A stretch of 64,000 nt of DNA from Sphingobium soli (GTDB lineage Bacteria; Pseudomonadota; Alphaproteobacteria; Sphingomonadales; Sphingomonadaceae), in contig NZ_JAJGNP010000005.1 in NCBI RefSeq assembly GCF_020782245.1, forward strand, positions 124,001-188,000, read 5' to 3'. Below, one piece after another: positions 55,069-61,960 of the stretch (the first letter of the stretch is position 1; each line of letters begins with the position of its first letter). A program made the translations under genes and the position numbers. The notes beneath the pieces are model-generated. The model was not told where the DNA came from. It ran no database searches and saw only the letters and a program-made list of their open reading frames with translations.

Positions 55069-55902
55069 TTACCTTCCGAGGGTGGCAAGCATGAGATAGG
55101 CAAGACGCGCCGTCTGCGGCTGCGGCCGGACGCTGACGTCGGGCTGCTGGCTGAGGCGCTGGGTTTCGATCCGCACATAATCGGCGGGCTGGACGGTCCG
55201 TGCGCCACTCGGCAGGCTGGCAGCGGCGCTGGAGGCGTCGGCATATTGGACCGGGCCGCCCAGGCTGTCGGAGCTTTTCTGCAACTTGGCGGCGAAACGG
55301 TCGCGAATTTCCGAAAAGCTGCGCGCATTGCCGGACCGGTCGTAAAAGATAGACCGGTTGGCGCGCGCGGCGGACGGGAAGAGCGAGGCGGCGCTCGCGC
55401 CGGGCGCGCGGTCATGGACCGACAGGAATTTGGTCGCGCCGCCCACCCCCAGGAAATGCGCGAGATAGAGATCGACCGGCTCGGCCTCCCGGCCCAACTT
55501 CGATTCCAGATAGGCCTTATTGTCGGCGGCATGCTGCGCGGCCATCACCGACGCGGTTTCGGGATGCTTACGCAGATCGAGAATCTGCTGGCGCAATTGC
55601 GGGTCGGACACATGATAGCGGCCGTTGCTGCCCTGGCTGATCGCGTCCGACGCCCAGCCCAGCCCATATTCGCTGCCATGCTTGTCGATGACGGCAAGCC
55701 AGCTCTGGTCGATGAACTGATAAAGGCCGGTGGCGGAGGAGGTGGTGGCCCGCGCGGTCGGATTGAGGCTCGATTCGATCTTCGCCTGCCCCAGCAGATA
55801 GCTGAAGTCGACACCCGTGCGCCGGCTCGCCATGGCGATCGCGTTGGTGACGCGATTGCCGGTCGATCCGGAAGTTGCCGAAATGTCTGCGAATGCCGAC
55901 AC
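55069..55902 (-). CDS. Flagellar rod-associated lytic transglycosylase
   Basis: This is a 277-residue protein with a soluble lytic transglycosylase domain near the N-terminus (about residues 18-110). The motif GQAKIESSLNPTARA carries the catalytic glutamate, followed by SSATGLYQFIDQSWL. There is no Sec signal, so export through the flagellar apparatus is likely, as for FlgJ. The C-terminus is Ser/Ala-rich. It opens the operon with flhA and fliA behind a sigma-54 box. The start is a GTG at 55902. It probably cuts peptidoglycan for the rod. Confidence 0.82.
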   Translation of the reverse strand: MSAFADISATSGSTGNRVTNAIAMASRRTGVDFSYLLGQAKIESSLNPTARATTSSATGLYQFIDQSWLAVIDKHGSEYGLGWASDAISQGSNGRYHVSDPQLRQQILDLRKHPETASVMAAQHAADNKAYLESKLGREAEPVDLYLAHFLGVGGATKFLSVHDRAPGASAASLFPSAARANRSIFYDRSGNARSFSEIRDRFAAKLQKSSDSLGGPVQYADASSAAASLPSGARTVQPADYVRIETQRLSQQPDVSVRPQPQTARLAYLMLATLGR

Positions 55903-55940
55903 GATGCTCTAAATCCCCAATTGCTAGCGAGGACATTAGA

Positions 55941-55955
55941 GCAAGGCTTGTGCCA
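55941..55955 (-). promoter_or_regulatory. Sigma-54 promoter of the transglycosylase-flhA-fliA operon
   Basis: On the minus strand TGGCACA-AGCC-TTGC matches the -24/-12 consensus TGGCACG-N4-TTGC with one mismatch. The leader to GTG 55902 would be about 27 bases. Confidence 0.75.
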
Positions 55956-55999
55956 AGATTTGGTTAACGCGCAGGCAGGAATTTGTCCGCCCCGCAACG

Positions 56000-56022
56000 A
56001 AAAACGGCGCCCGAAGGCGCCG
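56000..56022 (-). terminator. Terminator after flgN
   Basis: On the minus strand CGGCGCC-TTCG-GGCGCCG forms a seven-pair stem with a tight loop, followed by five T (56004-56000). It lies 25 bases after the flgN stop and ends the flgM-flgN unit before the next sigma-54 promoter. Confidence 0.88.
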
Positions 56023-56047
56023 CTTTAGGTTTAACGCAGAAAAATTT

Positions 56048-56356
56048 TCAGCGGCCGTAGGTCAGGGGCGCGGCGCGCGCGCCGTGCGACGCCAAGATGG
56101 ACAGGCGCTGGCTGGCATGATCGGCCAGCAGATTGACGCGCACCCGCGCGCTTTCGATCAGCGGCAGCATCGCGCTGATCCGCTCCACCACCGCCGGGTC
56201 GGACCGCCAGGCGCCAATGGCGCGCACCCCGGCGGCGGCGCGGCTGACCCGGTCGCTCGCCTGCTCGATCGCCGACACGTCACTGCCGGTCAGCGCGTCG
56301 CGCAGGCCGTCAAATGCTGCGAACAGATCATCAAGGGCGGCAAGGCCGAGCGGCAT
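56048..56356 (-). CDS. flgN: Probable flagellar chaperone FlgN
   Basis: This is a 102-residue, wholly helical protein (LDDLFAAFDGLRDALTGSD, VERISAMLPLIESARVRVNLLADHASQRL). The size, helix pattern and position 12 bases after flgM match FlgN, the chaperone of the hook-filament junction proteins FlgK and FlgL, which are not in this window. Sequence similarity between FlgN proteins is low, so position is the main evidence. Confidence 0.7.
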   Translation of the reverse strand: MPLGLAALDDLFAAFDGLRDALTGSDVSAIEQASDRVSRAAAGVRAIGAWRSDPAVVERISAMLPLIESARVRVNLLADHASQRLSILASHGARAAPLTYGR

Positions 56357-56368
56357 GGCGGCAAATCC

Positions 56369-56644
56369 TTATTTCTGGGGCAGATCGAGTTCGAGCATGC
56401 GTTCGGCGATCGCATCCGCGTTCACCGGATAATTGCCCGACGCGATCGCGCTCTTGATCGCGGCAATCTTGTCCATGTCCACCGGCGCGCCTTCGGCCGC
56501 CATGCGGGCAGCGGGGCTGGCGACGTCCGCCGCCGCTGACGCCGGCACGGAACCGGTTGGCGCGGCAGCGCGCGTCTTGCCGCTTTCGCGCAGGCTGGTC
56601 GCGCCGATCGCATTGCCGATGCTCTGTCCAACAGAGTTGATCAT
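56369..56644 (-). CDS. flgM: Anti-sigma-28 factor FlgM
   Basis: This is a 91-residue protein that binds FliA until it is exported through the finished hook. The C-terminal sigma-binding helices read DKIAAIKSAIASGNYPVNADAIAERMLE, the FlgM signature. The N-terminal half is disordered and Ala/Ser-rich. It has a possible sigma-28 box upstream, overlapping the end of flgA. Confidence 0.92.
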   Translation of the reverse strand: MINSVGQSIGNAIGATSLRESGKTRAAAPTGSVPASAAADVASPAARMAAEGAPVDMDKIAAIKSAIASGNYPVNADAIAERMLELDLPQK

Positions 56645-56676
56645 GATCTTAATCCTTCACTCGTCCTTTGACCCTT

Positions 56677-56703
56677 ATAACGGACAAGTTCAAAAATCAT
56701 TAA
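56677..56703 (-). promoter_or_regulatory. Possible sigma-28 promoter of flgM
   Basis: On the minus strand TTAA is followed after 15 bases by TCCGTTAT, resembling the other boxes of this locus but with one change in the -35 part. It overlaps the 3' end of flgA. If used, FlgM would be made both from the flgA promoter and late from FliA. Confidence 0.5.
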
Positions 56704-57271
56704 ATCCTGGAATGCGCACCATGCCCATTTCGACGATCTGGGCGAAAACCGGCGGACTTTTGCGGTCTTCGCGCACGCGGATCGTGTCGCCGATCGCGCC
56801 GCCTTCGTCCGCGATCATCATGCGCGACACGCTGAAACGGGCATTGCCGGCCATCAGCTGCACCGGATCGCCCTTGCGCACCACATCTTCCCTGGGCGCG
56901 GCGGCGACAGCGGCGCGGGTAAAGCCGTTCGACGGCCCAGCGCGTGGATTGGAACCGGGCACGGGGCCATAGCTGGCGGCGGCGACGCCCTTGACCAGCG
57001 GCACGCGGATGCGCCAGCCCAGCGCTTCGCACTTGACCATCGCCGCGCCGAAAACGGGACCTTCGACCGTGGGGGTGCTGGGGCAGGACGCCAGGCGCAG
57101 CCGGCGATCGACAGGTGCGGCCGGACCGCCCGGCTCACCCATATTGGCGCCGACGGTCATCGCGACAAGGCTGTCGATGCGATCGAGATTTTCGAACGTC
57201 TGCTGCGCCAGCGCGGGCTGCACAGTGGCAATCGCGGCGATGGCGGAGAGGAGGAACGAAAGGCGAAGCAC
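56690..57271 (-). CDS. flgA: P-ring assembly chaperone FlgA
   Basis: This is a 193-residue periplasmic protein with a signal peptide (FLLSAIAAIATVQPALAQ). The C-terminal SAF-type domain shows FTRAAVAAAPREDVVRKGDPVQLMAGNARFSVSRMMIADEGG and a final FNDF. FlgA helps the P-ring protein FlgI assemble. The start is a GTG at 57271 with AGGAGA six bases upstream. A sigma-54 box lies 43 bases upstream. Confidence 0.9.
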   Translation of the reverse strand: MLRLSFLLSAIAAIATVQPALAQQTFENLDRIDSLVAMTVGANMGEPGGPAAPVDRRLRLASCPSTPTVEGPVFGAAMVKCEALGWRIRVPLVKGVAAASYGPVPGSNPRAGPSNGFTRAAVAAAPREDVVRKGDPVQLMAGNARFSVSRMMIADEGGAIGDTIRVREDRKSPPVFAQIVEMGMVRIPGFNDF

Positions 57272-57313
57272 GGCAGTCTCCTGTCAGGACTAAAGTTTCT
57301 GCCAGTCGAATAC

Positions 57314-57328
57314 GCAATTTTCGTGCCA
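57314..57328 (-). promoter_or_regulatory. Sigma-54 promoter of flgA
   Basis: On the minus strand TGGCACG-AAAA-TTGC is a perfect match to the -24/-12 consensus. It lies just beyond the end of the motB-like gene, so flgA, and perhaps flgM and flgN, are read from here. Confidence 0.82.
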
Positions 57329-57334
57329 GTCGGT

Positions 57335-57834
57335 TCAACCCGCGGCTTTGCTGCCGGGGGCGACGCGGATCCATTGCCCCTGCCCCGCCTGTCCGTCCGC
57401 CTGGTCCAGGCCCCGGATCAGCAGCCGGTCGCGGACCAGCCCGCGCGCCTGCAACGCCCGCGCAACCGCGCCCAGTCGCGCGGCGGCCAGATCCCATTCG
57501 TCGAACCGCTCGTGGCGGGCGTCCGCACCATGGCTGCGGATTTCCACCGCCGGCGCATTGGCGAAGCGGCGCGCAAGGGCGGCAATCTGCGCCTCCCCTC
57601 GCGCGCTCAGCAGCGCTTCGCCCGGCAGGAACAGGTCAGCGGCGCGGATCTCCACGCCATCGGCCATCGGCCGGCCGCCAAATTGCCGGCTGACCTGCGC
57701 CAGCATCGCATCGCGCCGCGCCGCGATCCGCTCGCCTGCAACAGCACGAAGAAGGCAAGCAGCAACAGCAGCAGATCGGCAAAGCTGATTGCCCAGCGAT
57801 TGCGCCGCACAAGGGGGAGTGGGCGCGCGCTCAT
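57335..57834 (-). pseudogene. MotB-like stator gene broken by a one-base frameshift
   Basis: The gene starts at ATG 57834, overlapping the motA-like stop by four bases. The first 33 codons encode a MotB start: RRNRWAISFADLLLLLLAFFVLLQ, a membrane segment with the conserved aspartate (Asp20). The frame then fails: the rest of the stator protein, including the OmpA-like peptidoglycan domain (FLPGEALLSARGEAQIAALARRF, VEIRSHGADARHERFDEWDLAAARLGAVARAL), is in the next frame (57736 onwards). One extra G near 57736 would join them as LLQGERIAARRDAM. It may be a sequencing error, a decayed gene or a programmed shift. It is short for MotB (about 166 residues when joined). Confidence 0.75.
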
Positions 57835-58517
57835 GCCACTTCGCGCATGGCCGCGCGGCGCAACGGCGCATTTTCGCGCCGCGCGATCACCAGCATCCGG
57901 TCCGCCGCCTCCCGCTGCCAGGCCAGTTCCCGCTCCGACAGGTCGGCCAGGCGCGCGGCGATGGGCGCTGCGATGATGTTGGCGATGACGACGCCATAGA
58001 AGGTGGTGAGCAGCGCCAGCGCCATCGACGGCCCCAGCGCGGCGGGATCATCCATCGCCGCGAACATGCCGATCAGGCCCAATATCGTGCCCGCCATGCC
58101 CAGCGCTGGCGCGGCATCCGCCACCGACAGCCAGACGCGATGCGCCGCGCCATGACGCTGCGCCCGGTCAGCGAGCGCCTGCGTCGCCCACAGCGCGAAT
58201 TGTTCGGTGCGGTCGCAATTGGCCAGCTTGTGCGCGGCCTGCGTCAGGAAGGGATGAGCGGTCTTCACCCGGTCGGTGCAGGACAGTCCGCGCAGCTGCG
58301 CGACATGGTCGATCTGAAGCAGGGCGGCGCGCGCGGCGTCCTGATCGCGCAGCGGATTGGCGCGCAGCAACGGCGCCAGTGCTCCGATCGCGCGCCCACA
58401 AGCTGCAAGGCCGTTCTGGAACAGCGCCACCAGGGCAATCCCGCCCAGCATCGCCAGCAGCGTTGCCGGATCGAACAAATGGCTGAAAATCGCGAGCATG
58501 CGCCGTGTCGTCCCCAT
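57831..58517 (-). CDS. motA: MotA/TolQ/ExbB family stator protein
   Basis: This is a 228-residue membrane protein of the MotA/TolQ/ExbB proton channel family. One membrane segment near the start (LLAMLGGIALVALFQNGLAAC) is followed by a cytoplasmic domain and two late segments (LGMAGTILGLIGMFAAM, ALLTTFYGVVIANIIAAPIA). The last carries the TTFYGVVIAN pattern of the family. It is shorter than MotA (about 290). It is directly coupled to the MotB-like gene and has a sigma-28 box 180 bases upstream, so it is a late motor gene. A Tol or Exb role is less likely here. Confidence 0.8.
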   Translation of the reverse strand: MGTTRRMLAIFSHLFDPATLLAMLGGIALVALFQNGLAACGRAIGALAPLLRANPLRDQDAARAALLQIDHVAQLRGLSCTDRVKTAHPFLTQAAHKLANCDRTEQFALWATQALADRAQRHGAAHRVWLSVADAAPALGMAGTILGLIGMFAAMDDPAALGPSMALALLTTFYGVVIANIIAAPIAARLADLSERELAWQREAADRMLVIARRENAPLRRAAMREVA

Positions 58518-58531
58518 CGTTCATCGGCGGC

Positions 58532-58568
58532 CGGCAACGCCCTGCCGCCGACCGGCAAAAACTTGCCG
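58532..58568. promoter_or_regulatory. Paired palindromic activator sites upstream of flgB
   Basis: CGGCAA-CGCC-CTGCCG (58532-58547) and CGGCAA-AAAC-TTGCCG (58553-58568) are near-perfect and perfect palindromes with centres 21 bases apart, two helical turns. A further half-site TTGCCG follows at 58572-58577. They lie about 110-130 bases upstream of the expected flgB start point, the usual place for a sigma-54 enhancer. The likely binder is the activator encoded at 46068-47336. Confidence 0.65.
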
Positions 58569-58642
58569 CCCTTGCCGTCTCGCCTGCGAAAAGCCCGTAT
58601 TCCCCAGCTTTGCCGCCTTGCCGATGCGTCACCCACGCAAAT

Positions 58643-58658
58643 TGGCACGGCTCTTGCT
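58643..58658 (+). promoter_or_regulatory. Sigma-54 promoter of the flgBCDEF operon
   Basis: TGGCACG-GCTC-TTGCT is a perfect match to the -24/-12 consensus. The leader to flgB ATG 58744 is about 75 bases. The paired palindromes lie upstream at enhancer distance. Confidence 0.9.
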
Positions 58659-58700
58659 GATCACAGGCTGGATCACCCGCAGGCGATGCCATCAGGCTTC

Positions 58701-58727
58701 AGAACGGCGGGTGAAGGATAAACTTTA
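58701..58727 (-). promoter_or_regulatory. Sigma-28 (FliA) promoter of motA-motB
   Basis: On the minus strand TAAA is followed after 15 bases by GCCGTTCT, the same -10 as before fliD. It overlaps the flgB leader on the other strand, so early and late transcription cross in this gap. The motA leader would be about 175 bases long and would contain the activator sites. Confidence 0.72.
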
Positions 58728-58743
58728 GAGCGAATTTTTGAGC

Positions 58744-59115
58744 ATGTCGGTCGAAGACAATCTGTTTGGGATCCATGGAAAGGCGCTGGCGCTTCGCTCG
58801 CAGCGCCTGTCCCTGCTCGCGTCCAACATCGCCAATGCCTCCACGCCCGGTTACAAGGCGCGCGACATCGACTTTGAAGCCGCGCTTAAGGAAGCGACGG
58901 CGCAATCGTCGGGCGCGACCTCCACCGACATGGGCAAGGCGGTCGAAGACGCCATGGGCTATCGCGTGCCGCTTCAGCCCAGCCTTGACGGCAATACGGT
59001 CGAACTCAGCACCGAACAGACGCTGTTTGCCGAAAACGCTGTCAAATATCGCACGACCCTCTCCTTCCTCGAGGGCCGGATCAACACCATCAACCGCGCG
59101 CTGAAGGGAGAATGA
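58744..59115 (+). CDS. flgB: Flagellar rod protein FlgB
   Basis: This is a 123-residue proximal rod protein. The N-terminus LRSQRLSLLASNIANASTPGYKARDIDFEAAL contains the ANIANxxTPGYK motif of rod and hook proteins. The C-terminal helix has AENAVKYRTTLSFLEGRINTINRALKGE. ATG 58744 is used; a TTG two codons upstream is in frame. It overlaps flgC by four bases. Confidence 0.95.
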   Translation: MSVEDNLFGIHGKALALRSQRLSLLASNIANASTPGYKARDIDFEAALKEATAQSSGATSTDMGKAVEDAMGYRVPLQPSLDGNTVELSTEQTLFAENAVKYRTTLSFLEGRINTINRALKGE

Positions 59116-59528
59116 GCATGAGCGGCAATGGCGCCATGAACATCTTCGACATCGCCGGCCGCGCCATGAGCGCGCAGCTGGTGCGTCTCAACACGACCGC
59201 GTCCAACATGGCGAATGCCGGCAATGTCACCGGCAGCGCGCAAGATGCCTATCGCGCGATCAAGCCAGTCTTCACGTCCGTCACGGACAGCCCCGGCGTG
59301 TCGACGGTCAAGGTTTCGGACGTCGTCACCACCAAGGCCGAGCCGACCAAGCGCCACGACCCCAATCATCCGCTGGCCGACGCCAATGGCGATGTGTGGG
59401 AAGCGGCGGTCGACAGCAATGCCGAGCTGGTCGACATGATCGAGACTGCCCGCATGTACCAGAACAACGTCCAGGTGCTCAACACCGCCAAATCCCTGAT
59501 GCTCGAAACCATAAGGATCGGCAAATGA
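59112..59528 (+). CDS. flgC: Flagellar rod protein FlgC
   Basis: This is a 138-residue proximal rod protein with FDIAGRAMSAQLVRLNTTASNMANAGNVTGS at the start and VDMIETARMYQNNVQVLNTAKSLMLETIRIGK at the end, the conserved axial-protein termini. It overlaps flgB and flgD by four bases each (ATGA). An ATG six bases downstream is also possible. Confidence 0.95.
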   Translation: MSMSGNGAMNIFDIAGRAMSAQLVRLNTTASNMANAGNVTGSAQDAYRAIKPVFTSVTDSPGVSTVKVSDVVTTKAEPTKRHDPNHPLADANGDVWEAAVDSNAELVDMIETARMYQNNVQVLNTAKSLMLETIRIGK

Positions 59529-60184
59529 CGAGCGTTTCCACCGTCACCGACAGCGCGGGGCTTTCGGTCTATAATCCCAATGCGACCGTTGGCACCGGCA
59601 GCGCGACGATGGATCAGGCCAGCTTCCTCAAGCTCCTGACCGCGCAGATGCAATATCAGGACCCGTTCGAACCCGTCGACAATGCCGAGATGGTGTCGCA
59701 GATGGCGACCATCACCAATTCGAGCGGCATCGCCGAGATGAACGCCAACCTGGCGTCGATCAAGGAGGAGCTGACCGGCACGCGCCTGGGCGATGCGGCC
59801 AGCTGGATCGGCAAGTCGATGCTGGTCCAAAGCAATGTCGCCGTGCCCGACGCCAGCGGCTATTATGCCGGGCAGGTCAGCTTCGCCGACGCCACCAACG
59901 GCGCGACCGTCGACCTGGTCGATGGCAGCGGCAATGTCGTCAAGACCATTGACTTAGGGTCGCAGCAGGCGGGCGACGTCACCTTCTACTGGGATGGCAA
60001 GGACGACATGGGCGAAACCGTGTCCACCGACGCCCTGCAGGTGAAGGTCAACGGCGCCACCCCCAGGAAGGTCGCGACCTGGGCCACCATCGCCGCCGTC
60101 CAGTCACCCGCGGACGGTTCCTCTTCCAAACTGATCACCGCGCTCGGCAGCTACAGCCCGTCCGACGCGCTGAGCCTGATGTAG
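59525..60184 (+). CDS. flgD: Flagellar hook cap protein FlgD
   Basis: This is a 219-residue hook-assembly scaffold. MDQASFLKLLTAQMQYQDPFEPVDNAEMVSQMA is the conserved N-terminal FlgD region. The C-terminal half has the FLIG-like and Tudor-like beta domains (GSQQAGDVTFYWDGKDDMGE). ATG 59525 overlaps flgC. A 37-base gap with AAGGAG leads to flgE. Confidence 0.94.
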   Translation: MTSVSTVTDSAGLSVYNPNATVGTGSATMDQASFLKLLTAQMQYQDPFEPVDNAEMVSQMATITNSSGIAEMNANLASIKEELTGTRLGDAASWIGKSMLVQSNVAVPDASGYYAGQVSFADATNGATVDLVDGSGNVVKTIDLGSQQAGDVTFYWDGKDDMGETVSTDALQVKVNGATPRKVATWATIAAVQSPADGSSSKLITALGSYSPSDALSLM

Positions 60185-60221
60185 TTCTTAACCCCATCCT
60201 TTTCACCCAAGGAGCAACGCC

Positions 60222-61067
60222 ATGTCCTTCTATGTTTCGCTTTCCGGTCTCAAGGGCGCGCAGGCCGACCTGTCCGCCATTTCCAACAATGTCGCCAACG
60301 TGAACTCGACTGCCTTCAAGAAGAGCAAGGCGCAGTTCGGCGATATCTTCGCCGCCTCGCCGATGCAGACGACGCATCAGGTCGCGGGTCAGGGCGTGCG
60401 CGTGCAGGGCATCACCCAGCAGTTCACGCAGGGCACGATCGAAACCACTGACAAGACGCTGGACCTTGCCATCACGGGCGAAGGCTTCTTCACCGTGAAA
60501 GGCGAGGATGGCACGATCAGCTACACCCGCAACGGCGCCTTTTCGGTCGATAATGACCGCTTCGCCGTCGACACCACCGGTTCGCGCATTCAGGTGTTCG
60601 CCGTCGATCCTGAAACCGGCGACCTCACCACCCCGCCGACGAGCGCCACGGGTCCGGGCGACCTCACCGACCTGCAAATCCCGACCACCTATAATAACGA
60701 AGCCGACGGCGCGCAGCTGACCAGCGTCGGCGTGTCGAAGGAAGGGCTTGTTTCGGCCATTTACGCCGATGGCAGCACCGTTTACCTGGGCCAGGTCGCG
60801 ATGGCGTCCTTCAACAGCCTGGAAGGGCTGCGCCAGCAGGGCGACGCGCACTGGACCTCCACCGTGGAGAGCGGCAACCCGATCCTGGGCACCGCCAATC
60901 AGGGCATGTTCGGTTCGGTCAATTCCGGCTCGCTGGAACGCTCCAACGTCGACATCACCGACGAACTGGTCCAGCTGATCGCCGCCCAGCGCAATTTCCA
61001 GGCGAACAGCAAGGCGATCGAGGCGGCCAATACGCTGACCACCACCATCGTCAACATCCGTACCTAA
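60222..61067 (+). CDS. flgE: Flagellar hook protein FlgE, short form
   Basis: This is a 281-residue hook subunit, well below the usual 400. Both conserved ends are present (SLSGLKGAQADLSAISNNVANVNSTAFKKS; ITDELVQLIAAQRNFQANSKAIEAANTL), with ITGEGFFTV in the middle. What is missing is most of the outer D2 domain. Position between flgD and flgF supports the FlgE call over a rod protein. AAGGAG precedes the ATG. Confidence 0.92.
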   Translation: MSFYVSLSGLKGAQADLSAISNNVANVNSTAFKKSKAQFGDIFAASPMQTTHQVAGQGVRVQGITQQFTQGTIETTDKTLDLAITGEGFFTVKGEDGTISYTRNGAFSVDNDRFAVDTTGSRIQVFAVDPETGDLTTPPTSATGPGDLTDLQIPTTYNNEADGAQLTSVGVSKEGLVSAIYADGSTVYLGQVAMASFNSLEGLRQQGDAHWTSTVESGNPILGTANQGMFGSVNSGSLERSNVDITDELVQLIAAQRNFQANSKAIEAANTLTTTIVNIRT

Positions 61068-61100
61068 GCGGTTTAGGCGCGGGATCAGGAGGAACAGCCC

Positions 61101-61844
61101 ATGGACCGGCTCGTCAACACGGCACTGACGGCGATGCGCGGCGCGATGGCGCGGCAGGCGTCGATCGCGAACAACCTTGCCAATGCCAACACCGTTGGCT
61201 TTCGCGCGGAAATCGCCAATGCCGAAACGCGCTGGATCCAGGGCGAAAGCTTCGACACCCGCGCCCAGGCCTCCGAACAGGTGATCGCCGCCGACATGGC
61301 GCAAGGCGCGGTCACCGAAACGGGCAATCCGCTCGACGTGGCGCTGGACGGGGACGCACTGCTCACCGTTCAGGCCACCGACGGCAGCGAAGCCTATACG
61401 CGCCGCGGCGACCTCAAGGTTTCCGACAGCGGCCTGCTGACCACCGGCGACGGCCTGCCCGTGCTGGGCGAAGGCGGCCCGGTCATCCTGCCGCAGATGG
61501 ACAGCGTCTCCATCGCCAAGGATGGCAGCATCTGGGGCGTGCCGCAGGGCGGCGATCCGGCCAACCCGCAGCAGGTCGACAAGCTCAAGCTGGTCAATGC
61601 GGCCGGCTCCAGCATCGCCAAGGGCAATGACGGCCTGTTCCGCGAAGTCAATGGCGGCGCCCTGCCCTCCGATCCGCTCGCCACCGTGACATCGGGATCG
61701 CTGGAAGGATCGAACGTCAATTCGACCCAGGCGCTGATCGACATGATCGAGGCCAGCCGCGCCTGGGAGACGCAGGTCAAGATGATCGACACCGCCAAAC
61801 AGCTGGACGATGGCGGCGCGTCGCTGATGCGCCTCGACGGCTAG
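61101..61844 (+). CDS. flgF: Flagellar rod protein FlgF
   Basis: This is a 247-residue distal-proximal rod protein. The start DRLVNTALTAMRGAMARQASIANNLANANTVGFRAE and the end LIDMIEASRAWETQVKMIDTAKQLD are typical. The middle LDVALDGDALLTV is the FlgF form of the rod motif. AGGAGG precedes ATG 61101, a strong ribosome site. Confidence 0.93.
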   Translation: MDRLVNTALTAMRGAMARQASIANNLANANTVGFRAEIANAETRWIQGESFDTRAQASEQVIAADMAQGAVTETGNPLDVALDGDALLTVQATDGSEAYTRRGDLKVSDSGLLTTGDGLPVLGEGGPVILPQMDSVSIAKDGSIWGVPQGGDPANPQQVDKLKLVNAAGSSIAKGNDGLFREVNGGALPSDPLATVTSGSLEGSNVNSTQALIDMIEASRAWETQVKMIDTAKQLDDGGASLMRLDG

Positions 61845-61860
61845 ACCCTATGGTTAATAT

Positions 61861-61876
61861 TGGCACGCCTCTTGCT
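61861..61876 (+). promoter_or_regulatory. Sigma-54 promoter of the flgGHI operon
   Basis: TGGCACG-CCTC-TTGCT is a perfect match to the -24/-12 consensus, nearly the same as the flgB promoter. It lies 17 bases after the flgF stop and gives the second half of the rod/ring genes its own start. The leader to flgG is about 75 bases. Confidence 0.88.
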
Positions 61877-61891
61877 TTGATGCGTGCATGA

Positions 61892-61943
61892 GCGGTCCGA
61901 GTGAGGATCGCATAACCGACTGAGCGGTCCGCGCGAGGATCGC
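61892..61943 (+). promoter_or_regulatory. Twin hairpins in the flgG mRNA leader
   Basis: Two copies of a 22-base unit (61890-61911 and 61922-61943, two mismatches, period 32) each form the stem GCGGTCC/GGATCGC with a six-base loop (GAGTGA in the first, GCGCGA in the second). The second ends five bases before the flgG ribosome site (61948-61954). The two mismatches fall in the loop, so the stems are preserved exactly. This looks like an RNA-level control element. Confidence 0.6.
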
Positions 61944-61960
61944 GCCACGGAGAATGCACG

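Noticed and set aside
54097..56028. 643-codon open frame on the plus strand
   Set aside because: It lies opposite flhA and the transglycosylase; the translation is rich in Arg, His, Asp and Gly without structure.
57831..58517. TolQ/ExbB instead of a MotA-like stator
   Set aside because: The family is the same, but coupling to a MotB-like gene, the sigma-28 box and the flagellar setting favour a motor role; no tolR, tolA or tonB gene is near.
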